Origin: Limnoperna fortunei | Taxonomy: Eukaryota; Mollusca; Bivalvia; Mytilida; Modiolidae | Length of the DNA: 64,000 bases | NCBI GenBank assembly: GCA_944474755.1 | Contig: OX104114.1 | Coordinates: 46,193,070-46,257,069, forward strand | Reading direction: 5' to 3' | Shown here: positions 22,028 through 33,433 of the stretch, piece after piece | Position numbering within the stretch: the first letter of the stretch is position 1 | Layout of the letters: each line of letters opens with the position of its first letter | Program-made: the position numbers and the translations under genes | The notes under the pieces: generated by a model | Seen by the model: only the letters and a program-made list of their open reading frames with translations | Databases searched by the model: none | Told to the model about the DNA's origin: nothing

Positions 22028-22375
22028 CTGAAAGGGGCGAGTGGTTAAGGTAGCTGGTCATCGATTATTGATTACGTGAATGTCAACAATGAGGTTGTAG
22101 GTCGAGTTTCAATGCAGGCAGAGTGTGATCGACTCCAATTTTAGTTACCAAGGATTAATAGTTTTCCTACCGAAGGTCGGGTTTTTTCTCCGATCTTCTA
22201 CGGATATTCCGGCTTCCTTTACCAACAAAAACTGGACGCGACGTCCAGTTTTTGTTGGTGGAGAAAGCCCGGTTTTTGTTGGTGGAGGAAGCCGTGGAGG
22301 AAGCCGGAATATCCGATCATATATCTGAAAAACATGAAAAATTGCCAACAGTGACATCAAACACATTTGTCCTAG
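22028..22375 (+). repeat. SINE copy with internal inverted duplication
   Basis: It starts with box A-like gagtggttaaggtag and has body motifs gttttcctaccgaaggtcgg and ccggcttcc. At 22225-22310 the tail motif accaacaaaaactggacg turns back on itself (cgtccagtttttgttggtgg), then repeats (cccggtttttgttggtgg), ending with gaggaagccggaatatccg. This forms a hairpin of nearly the whole 3' body, unlike other copies. Confidence 0.8.
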
Positions 22376-22987
22376 GGACATTTTACCTGACTAGGAAATA
22401 GTTGTTTATTAGTGATTAATTTGATTTATCTGCATGCATATTTAGTGAAAATGTTCAGATGGGGTTGTGAAAATGTCTAAATGATGGGGCTATGATTAAA
22501 ACAACCTTAGAAATAGATTTAATGAACCGGATTAAAGCTAAGATTATTAATTTTACGGAAAAAAATAAAGAAGCGATTGATATAGTTTAACCACACGAAA
22601 AACTTTAAAATCCTGGAGATTGAAGGAGAGCTGTGCCGTCTTAAACCAGTGTCGCAAAAATCAACCGTTTTGCACGTGGAGAGCTCTCTTATATCCTACG
22701 CTCCCATCAAAGTATGAAAATTTGATGACAGATGATTGCCGGACTATTAAGATAGCCCCAACAAAGTCTACATGTATGAAGGAATAAAGACTTGTTTTAC
22801 GATTTTTTTTAATTCTTTCAAATATTTATATATGATCACATAATTATGATACATCACGTACATGCAGAAACCCTTTTCTGTTTTTCACCCTGACCATGCC
22901 ATCATAGCAATAGTGTGTTTGCATACAAAATGACCTTAAAATACAATATGGTACATTGCACAAAAAAGCTTATGAATAACAATGGGT

Positions 22988-23920
22988 ATTTTGGACCCAA
23001 CCTATGACGAATTTTACTGCTATTCACCGTAATAATACGAATTTAGTTTGTGATTTGTCGGGCCTCGCAAAAAAAAGAACAAAAGGCGAGGTTATGATTA
23101 TTCGTTTTAGACCCAACCCTAAAGAGGCAGAACTTTGTTCTCTCTTATATAATTGGAGGATATTCTTATTTTCATGCAATTCAGTTGTATTTGTTCTATA
23201 ATGTTCGTTTCAATTGTGTCATCTATACGAATTTTTCTATCTGCTACCGTTTTTAAATAAAAGGATAAAAAATGGCCAAATCCGAAAAAAATTGTCAACT
23301 TTTTTACTGTTTGTCGCTTTACTTGAAATGGCAGAATGTAAGTTGTCTATAGGTAAAGTCAAATTGAATTAGTATCCAAGTCGTGAAAAACAACGGCGGT
23401 CTTGCACCGCATCATCTGTGGCGTTCAAACCAATACCATCGGAAGCCAAATAGTAAGATGCTGAAGTACTTAACAAAATTCCAAATACCAAAGTCGGCTC
23501 AAGAGATCTACATCTCGGGAAAAGAAAACTTTAAAACAATCCGCAGTTTCAAATTTAGCAAGAAAAATATTTTTTCAAGTCGTTATAGCGGGCCAGTTGT
23601 CACTAATGCATAGATAGGTGATACCATCGGGCACGAAAAGTTTACAACAGCAAAAACATAGAACTATTATACAGTTATAGTTGTTTAAGCAAAAGAAAAA
23701 TGTAGCATCTTTCGATCTATAAAAGTAAATTATACAGAATTAGACCGAAGATAAGGTCATTTATAGACTATATATATAGTTGTTAATACTTTTGACCCCC
23801 GGGTTGGGTGGGGATGTTTAAGAACGAATAATCATACCCTCGCATTTTTTGGCGTTAATCCGACAAATCCCAAAACTAACATAGGATTTTCAAGGCAGTA
23901 AAATTCGGCCTATTGGTGTT
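22988..23920. mobile_element. Transposon-like element with ~110-bp inverted repeats
   Basis: The left arm (about 22990-23115) contains cgaattttactgc, gatttgtcgg, gcgaggttatgattattcgt and acccaaccc. The right arm (about 23800-23915) contains the reverse complements in reverse order. The arms are about 110 bases with some indels. Single arms recur at 30268-30350 and, inverted, at 38450-38545, so this is a family. The interior has a 76-codon frame at 23383-23613 with no recognised domain. Confidence 0.75.
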
Positions 23921-23999
23921 TGGTCTCTTCTCTCTGATTAAAAAAACTAGCATCCACTTTTAGAAATTATAAATAAAGAATGCCGTGTTTGAATAAGGT

Positions 24000-25908
24000 C
24001 AACATTTTAAAAAACCTTTGAATATTTCGTACACTGTGAAGTTTACAATTAAAATACATAATTCTATATTTCTGTAATTTTCCGTCAGTTATCTTTGGCA
24101 TCGTCTAAAAACTATCCTTGATACTTTTCACTTCATTTTCTATATTCGGGCCTGCAAGTCCTAAAATGACTTTATTCACTGAGGATTTCAGCTCTCTGTA
24201 TAAATGTGATGAAGCAAGGATTTTTTTACTCTTTTCCTGAATCCTTTATTTATTATCTTCCTTTGTTAATCTTATATAGTGCTAAACACATATCATTTGT
24301 TATTTTCGGCGGGGTATACCGTGTCGATTTTGATAAAATATGTGTATCTACTGATTTTATTCGTAAGAAACTATGTCCACAGTTACCGATCAATATAATA
24401 TTCATAATAAGTCTTGCTATAAAGGTTTATTATTTAAGCATTTCTTTTACTGAAATCACTTAAAAATCAAATTAGGCATATCTTTCAAAACGCCTTTATT
24501 AAAATTCATCTGTTAACACCGTAACAGCAAAAGGCTGCAATTTAAAAATGGTAATACGTGTCATAACTCGTAGTGTCAAATACCACATAAACGTATGATA
24601 ATTAAAACCGCTTAGCTGTGAAGAAAAAAAAACATTATACAATGGAACAAAACTGTAAATTTTTGTATCTATTCGACAGGTATTATACGCGTGATTGGAA
24701 CAAGGTCATGTGATAAGCCTTGTGATGGTCATTGTTTGTGGGTCATTCGGATCACGCTCGGGCCCGAAAATGAACACATATGGAGTAATTTTCACTTGTT
24801 TTAGTTCCATTATAACTGTAATATGTATTCTTATTTTTTCGAATATGGTCTGTTATGAAATTCATGTGTTAAGTGGGTTTCTGGAAGTTCAGAGAGGCCT
24901 TTTTTAAAAAACAAATTCATATATTTTTTTTAATATTTTGTCTGTTTTTTTCTCTGTACTCTGCCCTTCAATTTTGTAACTGTGCCTATCCTGCAGTGTT
25001 GCGTTATTTTAAAATCTTGCGTGCGGATTTGAAGTTAAAAAGTAAATTTGAACAATACATAAAAATTTAAATTTTCGTACTCGAGAACATCCACATAAGT
25101 TATTATAATAGTTATTTAACACGTTTTTGACTAATTATAATATTAAATTTATTATAAAACCAAGAAAAAAGTCGAAAAAGCAAAAAGATTTACTTCAACG
25201 TCATTGATAGAAGCGTAATAATATATTTCAGCTGACATTCAAATTAAATGTATTTAATTAACATATGTATTTTTTTTAACATTATTAGATTAACTAGATC
25301 AGAATTCTTTTTAATTATTGAAAATTAGAGACATAGAATTACATAAATTATATGCCTCTGCAGAAACTTCCATGTATCGGGTTATAAAATTTTGTTTGTA
25401 CAAAACATTATATAATGTCCTTGGTGTAAACATATTTTATTTCATAATATAAGCATGATCATACAGCATCGCCTGAAACAATACAAAGAAATCATGACAG
25501 CTAGAATTCAGAAACAAGCAAAGTTGCGTTTCTAGTCTGTCTCCTAATATAATGTACTTTTTGGTACAACTGTTAGTTTCGTTCGGTTTATCATATATTC
25601 ACTACGATAATTCGCGTAGAGAACTGATGCAGCATATACAGTAGTTAACTTAACTGGCGAACAGTAATAATTTTACATCACACTTAAGAACCATTATATA
25701 CTAATAATGTATTTTTAATATCAGTAGATAATGTTTCTGTTAAAATCCATAGGTTTCTAAATCAGTGTTCAATTTCCCGGAATTTTGACGTTTCGTCACC
25801 GACATATATTTTATTGTATTTAAAAATCAGTGGATCGGCTGGATGTCGTCATACCCATAATTTCCTGTCATAAGATTTCCAACATCATAGTCGAAGTAGT
25901 CGAAAATC
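24000..25908. other. Intergenic region upstream of the V-ATPase G gene
   Basis: AT-rich, no repeat family recognised. Open frames at 24206-24463 and 24695-25070 lack family resemblance. The proximal promoter must be in the last few hundred bases before 25909. I see no convincing TATA box at a defined distance, and the 5' UTR length is unknown. Confidence 0.4.
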
Positions 25909-25990
25909 ATGGCAAGTCAATCGACAGGGATTCAGCAACTTTTACAAGCAGAAAAGAAGGCTGCAGAAAAAGTTTCCGAGGCCAGAAAAC
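25909..25990 (+). CDS. ATP6V1G: V-ATPase subunit G exon 1
   Basis: Encodes residues 1-27 and the first base of codon 28. The donor gtaaga follows at 25991. The ATG is the first in frame. The first helix carries Gln-Gln-Leu-Leu-Gln-Ala-Glu, invariant in this family. Translation continues open into the intron to 26307, an unspliced artefact. Confidence 0.95.
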
Positions 25991-27578
25991 GTAAGAATTT
26001 TGTATGCTTGTGGTTTTTAGTCTTGATAGTGAGATTTTCAATAACATTTTTTGACGTTTGGCCTATTGCCCGGTATATATCATTAACAGGAATTAAGAGC
26101 ATTTCAAGAATACTATGCAGCTTTTGTAACAGAATTTTTGCAAACTGTTTTAAATACTTTATTGTAACCCAATTATATGTCATATATGTTCTAAACAGTC
26201 GGTGCCAATCTTTCATTAATGACGATATTGTTACTGTTACTGTTAGAGTCCAAGCCCAAGGCAAGGTTTTTCAAACATCTTGCCAAAGTAAGATTCTAAA
26301 AATGTAAACCATTCTTATATATATAAATCTAAAAACAATATGCAAGGCTCTGACAACTTAATACGATAGACAAGAACAATACATTGCAAAATTCTGTATC
26401 ACTTGCTGTATCAGTTCTTTGATCTGAAATAAATAATTTAAAAAATGATTTAGTATCAGATATTAAATAAGATTAAATGAATGTAACAAAAATTCTTACA
26501 GTAGATTTGTTTAAAACTAACACCTGCTTTGGTGGCCATTTTGAAAGCTTATTAATTAAGTCTGATCTAAAAAAAACCACTTGTACAGTAAAAACCATTC
26601 AATGATTGATTTGTTTGTTTGAATGGTGTTTTTTAATGCCACTTTTCAGCTATATCGAGGCGTCCAGTTTTTATTGTGGTAGGAAGCGGGAGAGAACCCC
26701 GACCTGTGGTAGGAAAACTGGCAATCCTCGTCAATTATCAATTATTGAATGATAAGATAAATTTTTTCATTATTTCAGCTATTTTCAGGATGAGAAAGGG
26801 GAAATGGTAGAAACAATACAAATCTAAATAGTGAAAAATTTTGGTTTCAATTGGCTTTGTGGTTTCTGATAGAATTTTTAAAATGTAAATTTGAATCAAA
26901 TACTAGTATCTATCACAGCAAGTATACCAGTACAATGTATGTCAAAAATGTTTTATATCATCATATGTGCTGCAAGTAACAGACTAAGAAGAAAATTACA
27001 TATTTTTCATTAAACTAAATTAATGAACATAATTTGCTTTACAGGTAAGGCCAAAAGATTAAAGCAAGCAAAAGAAGAAGCTCAGGCAGAAATTGATGGC
27101 TATAGAAAGCAAAGAGAAGATCAGTATAAGAAATATGAACTATCAGTATGTATATTGTAATTATAGTTGTACAGCTGTGTTGATGTTTTAACTGTTTATA
27201 CAATGACATGGCTCTAAAATGTTCATATAATATTTTGTTGATTCAATATCAATATTCTGGATATATCTCATATGCATATTGGCCATGCAGTTTGATGTAA
27301 AAGAAAATTGTTTTATACAGGTTGGTGTAACTTTTACAAAAAAAAATAATACCAAACCAACTTTGGGTGCATAATTTAATCAAGCAATGTTTTATATTTG
27401 TGTTTTCCAGATTTTAGGTTCAAGAAGTGATATGGAATCGCAGATAGACAATGAAACAAAGAAAAAACTGAAAGAAGTTGATGAAAATGTTCGTAGAAAC
27501 AAAGATGGGGCAATAAAGAATTTACTAGACTTTGTTATGGACATTCAACCTGAACTACACAAAAATTTTGTACAATAG
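25909..27578 (+). CDS. ATP6V1G: V-type H+-ATPase subunit G (three exons, complete)
   Basis: CDS exons 25909-25990, 27045-27145 and 27411-27578 join in frame to 116 residues, against about 118 for animal subunit G. The N-terminus MASQSTGIQQLLQAEKKAAE is the family hallmark; then KVSEARKRK, RLKQAKEEAQAEIDGYRKQR and a C-terminus ending PELHKNFVQ. The protein is one long charged helix. In the V1 sector, subunit G pairs with subunit E as a coiled-coil peripheral stalk that holds the catalytic A3B3 head against rotor torque, driving proton pumping into endosomes, lysosomes and other acidic compartments. All junctions are GT-AG. The start codon context is aatcATGg. Neighbours are unrelated. Confidence in the identity is very high. 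Confidence 0.97.
26607..26740 (-). repeat. SINE fragment in V-ATPase G intron 1
   Basis: Reverse-strand copy of the tail and body (gatttgtttgtttg, cagctatatc, tccagtttttattg, aaaactggcaatcc). The tRNA-like head is missing. Confidence 0.75.
27045..27145 (+). CDS. ATP6V1G: V-ATPase subunit G exon 2
   Basis: The acceptor is tgctttacag and the donor is gtatgt. Reads R|KAKRLKQAKEEAQAEIDGY, then RKQREDQYKKYELS. Phase 1 in, phase 0 out. It is too short to stand out as an open frame alone. It supplies the conserved EEAQAEI-Y-R-REQ segment of the stalk helix. Confidence 0.95.
27411..27578 (+). CDS. ATP6V1G: V-ATPase subunit G exon 3
   Basis: The acceptor is tgttttccag. Reads ILGSRSDMESQIDNETKKKL, then VDENVRRNKDGAIKNLLDFV and PELHKNFVQ-stop. 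The family usually has a G..G...ET..K...I pattern here, which this follows. Confidence 0.95.
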   Translation: MLGSRSDMESQIDNETKKKLKEVDENVRRNKDGAIKNLLDFVMDIQPELHKNFVQ

Positions 27579-27746
27579 TTTGTCATAGTTTACATGTTTA
27601 CAGAATTAAATATAAACAAGATACGAGTTAATAAAGATATTATTAGAACAGAAAATTTAATGTATTGAAAATAGTGTAAATACTTTATAGGGATCTGTGT
27701 AAAGCTTTTGTCGACAACTAAATGGTTTGGTTATTGTAAGCATTCT

Positions 27747-27752
27747 AATAAA
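27747..27752 (+). terminator. Poly(A) signal, V-ATPase G
   Basis: AATAAA 169 bases after the stop, followed by a GT-rich stretch (cgttgttttgtctg). A second AATAAA at 28045-28050 could give a longer 3' UTR. Confidence 0.5.
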
Positions 27753-28689
27753 TTTCACGTTGTTTTGTCTGAATGCAATGTATTACAAATTTGGTTAGCA
27801 ATCTGTTCTCAAATTACAGCTTCAAAAATGTCTATATGCATGTCATTATGATGGACATACAATTTTTATTTAAAAGTCTTTAGAGATTTGTTCTTAAATT
27901 GTACCTATTTATTTGTGTGACTAGAAATTATCAATTTGTCATTTTTTTCATTGGTTTACTATTTCATAAATACATGATTGTTTGTATAATATGAATATCA
28001 TTTTAAACTGTTGGTGTATTTGTTGTTGAAAAGTGTAGCATTCCAATAAATAGTGTAATCAGACATCTTTTAATACTTGTAACAATCAATCAATTAGGTA
28101 ATATTCTGGACTAGAGCATATTTAATTTTGACTTGCATTGTGAAGTATGAAGAGTTTTGATGTGTTCTAGAGTTTTGTCTTTTGTAATTACCAAAATGTA
28201 ACTACTCATTTCAATATCAACAACAAGGGTTATGGAGCTTTTCATAGAAAAAAAGCTGTCACTAGACATTAAAATAAAAACTGGATACATAGATATAACT
28301 AAATGCAGTGTTATGCTAAACCCCACTCAAAACAAACATATTAAATTCCATACAATTTATGTGCAATACCATTTCCCTTGACTTGAATAGCTGGATATTT
28401 TTAAATAAAAGTGAATGTAGTATCTTCCTTTACTGTACAGGACTCGCTATGTATTCAGGGTTGTGCTGCAATAACACAAAACTACTTACTCTTCCTGAGC
28501 ACATGAGTTCACTCCCATTTTGTCAAGAATTTGTGTCGCTGGCTTTTGTTGGTGTGTTGTTTTGTTGTGTTTATTGTTGTGTGTCAAATGGTTTTGTATA
28601 AGTGTTTTCCTTCGGCAAGATTTGATTGCCACTTTACTGTTTCAGCCCCTCTATATTTGACACACAACAATAAAAGATTTTACAAAAAA

Positions 28690-28850
28690 AAGATTTTTTC
28701 AGACTAGAACTCCAAAAGTGTGCATTTGATTTTAATGAAACTTAATGATATTACATATCAGGTGGGTAAGAAGCCTATCCTTAGAAATTTTTCCAAAAAT
28801 GTACAAAATTTAAGTTGGGTATCGATGATCGATAGATAAACTTTTTCTAG
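28690..28850 (+). repeat. Fragment of the 'GGTATATAG' repeat family
   Basis: Contains taatgaaact, aagaagcctatcc and ggtatcgatgatcgatagat, matching the end of the copies at 7310 and 55330. It is one truncated unit plus the terminus. Confidence 0.6.
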
Positions 28851-29309
28851 TTGATTTATGTTGTGACAGTTAGGCAACATGGTTATCAGAGACTTGGCTT
28901 GTCTCGGGCTTCCTATTTTCAGCTCGTCTGAAAGCTAGATATTTAGGTTTCGGATGGTGGCGTTGGCGTCATACGCACATTTAACTTTAACATGATATGT
29001 TAGCCTTACTTGAACAATTGTTAGATAATTTCGTTTCTGTATATCCGTGAACAGTCTATAAACTCATATTTTATTTTTGTCCCCTGCACACTCTTCATAT
29101 TTGAACCGTATATGGCATTGGCCTGTTCAAACTACATGTAATATTTACTGACTTAAATGAAAACGCTGCACTTAAATTTACATAAATAACGTTTTATAAA
29201 GAAACAACTATTATATTGTAAAGTTCTGAACAATAGCAACAAATAGACGCAAGTATTTGAAATTAATGTTTATTCTTTTCTACTCAACGAACCGGTTAAG
29301 TACTTGGTC

Positions 29310-30165
29310 AATTCTGAATTTCCCCAAGTCAATAACGAATGTGTCCACCATTTGCTGCAACGCATGAACCTACATCTCCGTTGCATTGATCGGATAAATC
29401 TACTCATTCGTTCTTGCTAAATATTCTTCCATTCCTCTTGCAGCGCAATTTCTAGCTGATTTAGCGTGATCGGCGGTGGTTGGATTCTTCTTACAGCTAG
29501 TACAAGTTGATCCCAGGTGTTCTATCGGACTCCAGTCAGGGGAGAACGCTGGCAATAAAATTGCGCACATTGTTTGCGGTGAGGACGGCACATTTGATGC
29601 ATGCAAAATGAGCGCAAGCATTGTCTTGTTGAAAAACGTCAACATCCTAATGTCCACAAGGAAACGGGATAACAGAAGGCCGTAACACCTCATCAATGTT
29701 GTACCGTCAAATTTCCATTAATCACAATGAGATTTGTGATTACAGGAAGTGCCTACCAAAACCATAACGCTTCTACCACCCCAAAGGGTCTGTCTCCTGA
29801 ACACATGGATGTCATGGATCAGCGTTTCGTTCACCTCGAAGCCTCCAAGCACCGCTTCGTCCGTCACCAGGTCTTAAGTGAAACGTCTAATTGTATTGGA
29901 TCCTATTGGCATTCCGTGCGTTCCAATCGCCTCATGTGACGTCTACAGGTATGGCGGTTCGGAATCTATCTTGTAAATGCTGGAGGCGAATGTAACGGTC
30001 TTGCTTGAGGTGTCGTTGCTCGTTGTCTTCCTGGGCGCGGCCTGTCGTTCACTGAACCCGTCTGCTGATGTCGTTCGGAAAAGCAAGTAATTCTCGACGG
30101 TAAACAATGCATACAATGAGCGATTTGACGTCCCAGGATCATGCCTGAAAACCTCATTTCGCTGG
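29310..30165 (-). pseudogene. Relic of a Tc1/mariner-like transposase
   Basis: Reading the minus strand, the N-terminal part has QTGSVNDRPRPGRQRATTPQ, typical of the helix-turn-helix to DDE linker of Tc1-like transposases. About 500 bases on comes FxQDNACAH, the Tc1 catalytic QDNAxxH motif, then the damaged end of the domain (SPDWSPIEHLG, where the family has SPDLSPIEHLW). Several frameshifts and in-frame stops break it, so no intact transposase remains. Frames at 29400-29696 and 29966-30157 (minus) and 29476-29685 (plus) are pieces or shadows. Clear terminal inverted repeats were not found. Confidence 0.8.
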
Positions 30166-30267
30166 TTGTCTGAAGGCCTTGGCACTATCACATTTGTATA
30201 GAGTAAAATTTGAAAACTAAAGATGGGATTTTTGTAAAACAAAATGGACTTGTTTTTAAGTTATTCT

Positions 30268-30352
30268 AGGCCGAATTTTACTGCAGTTATAATCCGAAGT
30301 TGTCGGATTAACCTCGCAAAAAAGCGAGGATATGATTATTCGTTCTAAAGTT
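30268..30352 (+). repeat. Solo arm of the ~110-bp TIR element
   Basis: Reads taggccgaattttactgc, gttgtcggatta, gcgaggatatgattattcgt, matching the left arm of the element at 22988. No partner arm nearby. Confidence 0.65.
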
Positions 30353-30442
30353 ATTCATGCATATCTACATGCCAAAACGAAAATTTCGTGCGTTGGTATT
30401 GTAGGAGAGAAAGTGCATGTAAAAAATCAGTGGACCATTAAT

Positions 30443-31265
30443 GGGGGGCAGATCTTTTCTGTTAATGTGTTCTGGGCATTTTAACAGATGTGTTAACAGT
30501 TCGATGAGATTCTGCTGTTCTCTGTTTTTTTCGATTTTGGAACTCACTGTTTTCTGTTTTCTAATGTAAATTGCTGTTATTTGTTATCCTTATTTTAAAT
30601 TTACTGTTATCCTTTTGGGAAAAATAAAAAAAATTGTTAACCTCTTAATAGACCCCCTCTAGACCCCCAACCCCGTAAATAACTTGTGCACAATAAAATT
30701 CAGATTTACATGAGAAAACAGAAAACAGTGAGTTCAACAATCGAAAAAACAGATAACAGCAGAATCTCATAAAAGGGCAAATCAGAGAGAAAATGCACAC
30801 ATTAATCAGTGTTTCCAAGTAACTTGGGACCTTATTCATATTCCTCCCTTCATAAGAAAAATTAATTACAGTAAAAAGGGGGGATACAACGAATTAACAG
30901 ATAACATAGAAAATATATGTAAACCAGTTCACGGCGAGAAAATGCATACATTAATCAGTGTTTCCATAGTAAATTGTATGGGATCTTATGTATATTCCTT
31001 CCTTCATAGGTAGACTCAATTACATTTTAAAAGTGGTAACTAAAACGAATTAACAGAGGACATATATGTAAAACAGTTAACAGGGTTCTGACTATTAACA
31101 GCAAACAGGGTTATTATAATTATAACAATTAACAACAATGTCAGTTTTCAAGAAAACGGATAAATTGTTGAAAAACAGTTAACAGTTGCTTTATTTAAAA
31201 AAAACAGATAACAGACGTGTAAAAATTCCCAAAACACGTTAACAGTAAAAGATCTTGTCCCCCCC
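30443..31265. mobile_element. 823-bp long inverted-repeat element rich in TTAACAG
   Basis: The ends are ggggggcagatcttttctg / tactgtta..aagatcttgtcccccc, and inverted similarity extends well inward. An inner pair (gagattctgctgttctctg / acagataacagcagaatctc) is also inverted. The centre holds a direct duplication of about 150 bases (gcacacattaatcagtgtttcc at 30793 and gcatacattaatcagtgtttcc at 30945). Variants of taacag occur many times. No coding capacity. Confidence 0.75.
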
Positions 31266-31299
31266 TCATTTACCCATTATCTCCAGGGCTTGGCTTTCT

Positions 31300-32250
31300 C
31301 GTATTATAATATGACTGAGAGTGGTTCACATATCCGCGTTATGGCAGATTGCGTGTTGAATGTATAAACAAATGCGACGGATTAACGTCTTCTATTGATC
31401 AAAGCAGGTATATCACTAAAAAAAATAGATAACGTTCATGATTTAACAAACAACATATATTAATAAAAACATAACGCTGGAGATGATGGTTGACATGTTG
31501 GTAATTTAAATGGTTTTAGCAGTCCTTCTAAACAGTCAATACACATACCAAAAACTATACAGCTATGTTCAAACTAATGCATATTATAAATAAAACAATT
31601 GCTTACAGGTTGGCGATGGCCTTGTTTAAAAAATTTATTTTTATTGTATTTTTATAGATCAAGCTCAAATGCTACACACTGAAATAGTTATGTTGTCTTA
31701 ATTGTATTATAAATTATCAGTTAATTTTTATTTGGTAAACAGCTCTTCAACTGAAAATCCATTGAAATTTTTAATATTATTAGGTAGTTAGATGTCCATT
31801 CTGTATACAGTTATGTTTATTGTGTCAACCTCATGCTAAATGACTTAATTTATGTGATTACATGTTAACATATGTCAAAGTTGTAACTTAATAAATTGTT
31901 AAAATTTACATGTAACATATACACAGAATATTCGTATCATATTATTGTATTGCATATTTATTATATCCAGACATATGGCTCTTAGCGATGCCACATACAT
32001 ACAAAGTAAGATCAAATGAACAAATAAACCAGAATAAATACAACCAAGAAAAGAATTATATTATAGCTGCTATATATATAATTCATTTGGAATTCCCACA
32101 TGGAATGTCCTGAGCTATCAGTAGCCATTTGCGCGTTAGTTAAATTCATACATAAAAACTAAAAAACGTCACGCTTAATATTTATGAATTAACGCGTTAT
32201 TACTCTAAACTTACCGTTGTGATTAAAAAAAAATATATATGCGTCATCAG
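31300..32250. other. Intergenic, nothing recognised
   Basis: AT-rich sequence between the long inverted-repeat element and the nested palindromes. No open frame or known repeat. Confidence 0.5.
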
Positions 32251-32263
32251 AGACATATAATTA

Positions 32264-32682
32264 GGAGATAACTGTATTGTAATTGAAGATTTGCCGTCAT
32301 CAATTGGTGATTTGATGGTCGGAAATTGAGTTTATTGGCGACGCGTAAGCCAGTAAACGGATATTTCCGACCATCAAAACACCAATTGATGCCGGCAAAT
32401 CTTCAAATACAATACAGTTATCTCCATTCTAATGCTACGGCAATAAAAAACTAAATTAACTGATTAAAATTGGATTTTTTTTTGCCGGAAATAACATCTG
32501 CGCTTGCGTTAAAATCTGACGGCATCAATCGTGGAATTGATTTGCCGGCATCAATTGGTGATTTGATGGTCGGAAATATCCGTTTACTGGCTCCGCTTAC
32601 GCGTCGCCAATAAACTTAATTTCCGACCATCAAATCACCAATTGATGCCTGCAAATCTTCAAATACAATACAGTTATCTCCT
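32264..32682. mobile_element. Two inverted copies of a ~160-bp foldback element
   Basis: Copy 1 (32264-32425) and copy 2 (about 32534-32682) share arms gatttgccg/catcaattggtgatttgat and ggtcggaaat. The loop of copy 2 (tccgtttactggctc, cgcttacgcgtcgcc) is the reverse complement of the loop of copy 1. The outermost ends (ttaggagataactg and cagttatctccta) also pair, so the whole 420 bases can fold as one or two hairpins. Confidence 0.85.
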
Positions 32683-33386
32683 AAATATAGGATGACCGAA
32701 AGTAGGAAGCTGAAGGGGCTAAAATTTTGAAACATGAGATGAAGATCAGGCATTTTAAAAACAATTTTTCTAGCGTACTTTATATAGCATGTCAGTTGTC
32801 ACTTCTACATGTCTGTTCATTTAAAAAAGTGGACAAAAATACATATTAATACACAGATCGAGAAAAATGAAACAAATTCGTATAATAATTCATGTTAGTC
32901 AGTTCCCAAGATTAAACAGAAATGACAGAAATCAGGCACAGTCTGTGCTGTTAGTAGTATAGACTGTCCCTGCAGAAATATACCTATATATGATCATATA
33001 TCGTTCTCTAAAAATAAGGAAAAATCCACACATATTGAAGAGCCTCATAAATTCAAGTTGTTCACTAAATAAACATTACACGTGTATGTGGTAAACAAAC
33101 AGAAGTGCATAACGAGGAAAGCCTTCTGTGTCATTGATATAAATAGGTAAATGAGTAAATATGAGGAGTATCCAGATGAGAGTTGCCTCCCTTTACTAAA
33201 AAAATAAACATGTTTTTCCTTGTTTTCTCCTGAAACTTTCAGTTAAGTTATTCCATTATTGTATCTGTGCTTATAGTTAATTATTTTGCACACGTAGACC
33301 TACATTTTTAAACGAAAATTATTTGAATATATTTTTAACATTTAGCGATATAAGCGGCCTTGCATAACCATTCTTGAATATCCGCC

Positions 33387-33395
33387 ATGAAGTAA
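33387..33395 (+). promoter_or_regulatory. Minimal upstream ORF before dynamin start
   Basis: ATG-AAG-TAA (two codons) in a good context (ccgccATGa) lies 38 bases before the dynamin start codon. If within the 5' UTR, it could lower initiation at the main start. The transcription start is not known from sequence. Confidence 0.4.
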
Positions 33396-33433
33396 CATTT
33401 AATAAGGAAAACAGTCAGACGGAAGTAACGAAA

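Noticed and set aside
25909..26307. 132-codon single-exon frame starting MASQSTGIQQ
   Set aside because: Only the first 27 codons are coding; the rest is intron read-through. The spliced three-exon gene matches the family fully.
29400..29696. 98-codon minus-strand gene
   Set aside because: It is a frameshifted piece of the Tc1-like transposase relic, not an independent gene.
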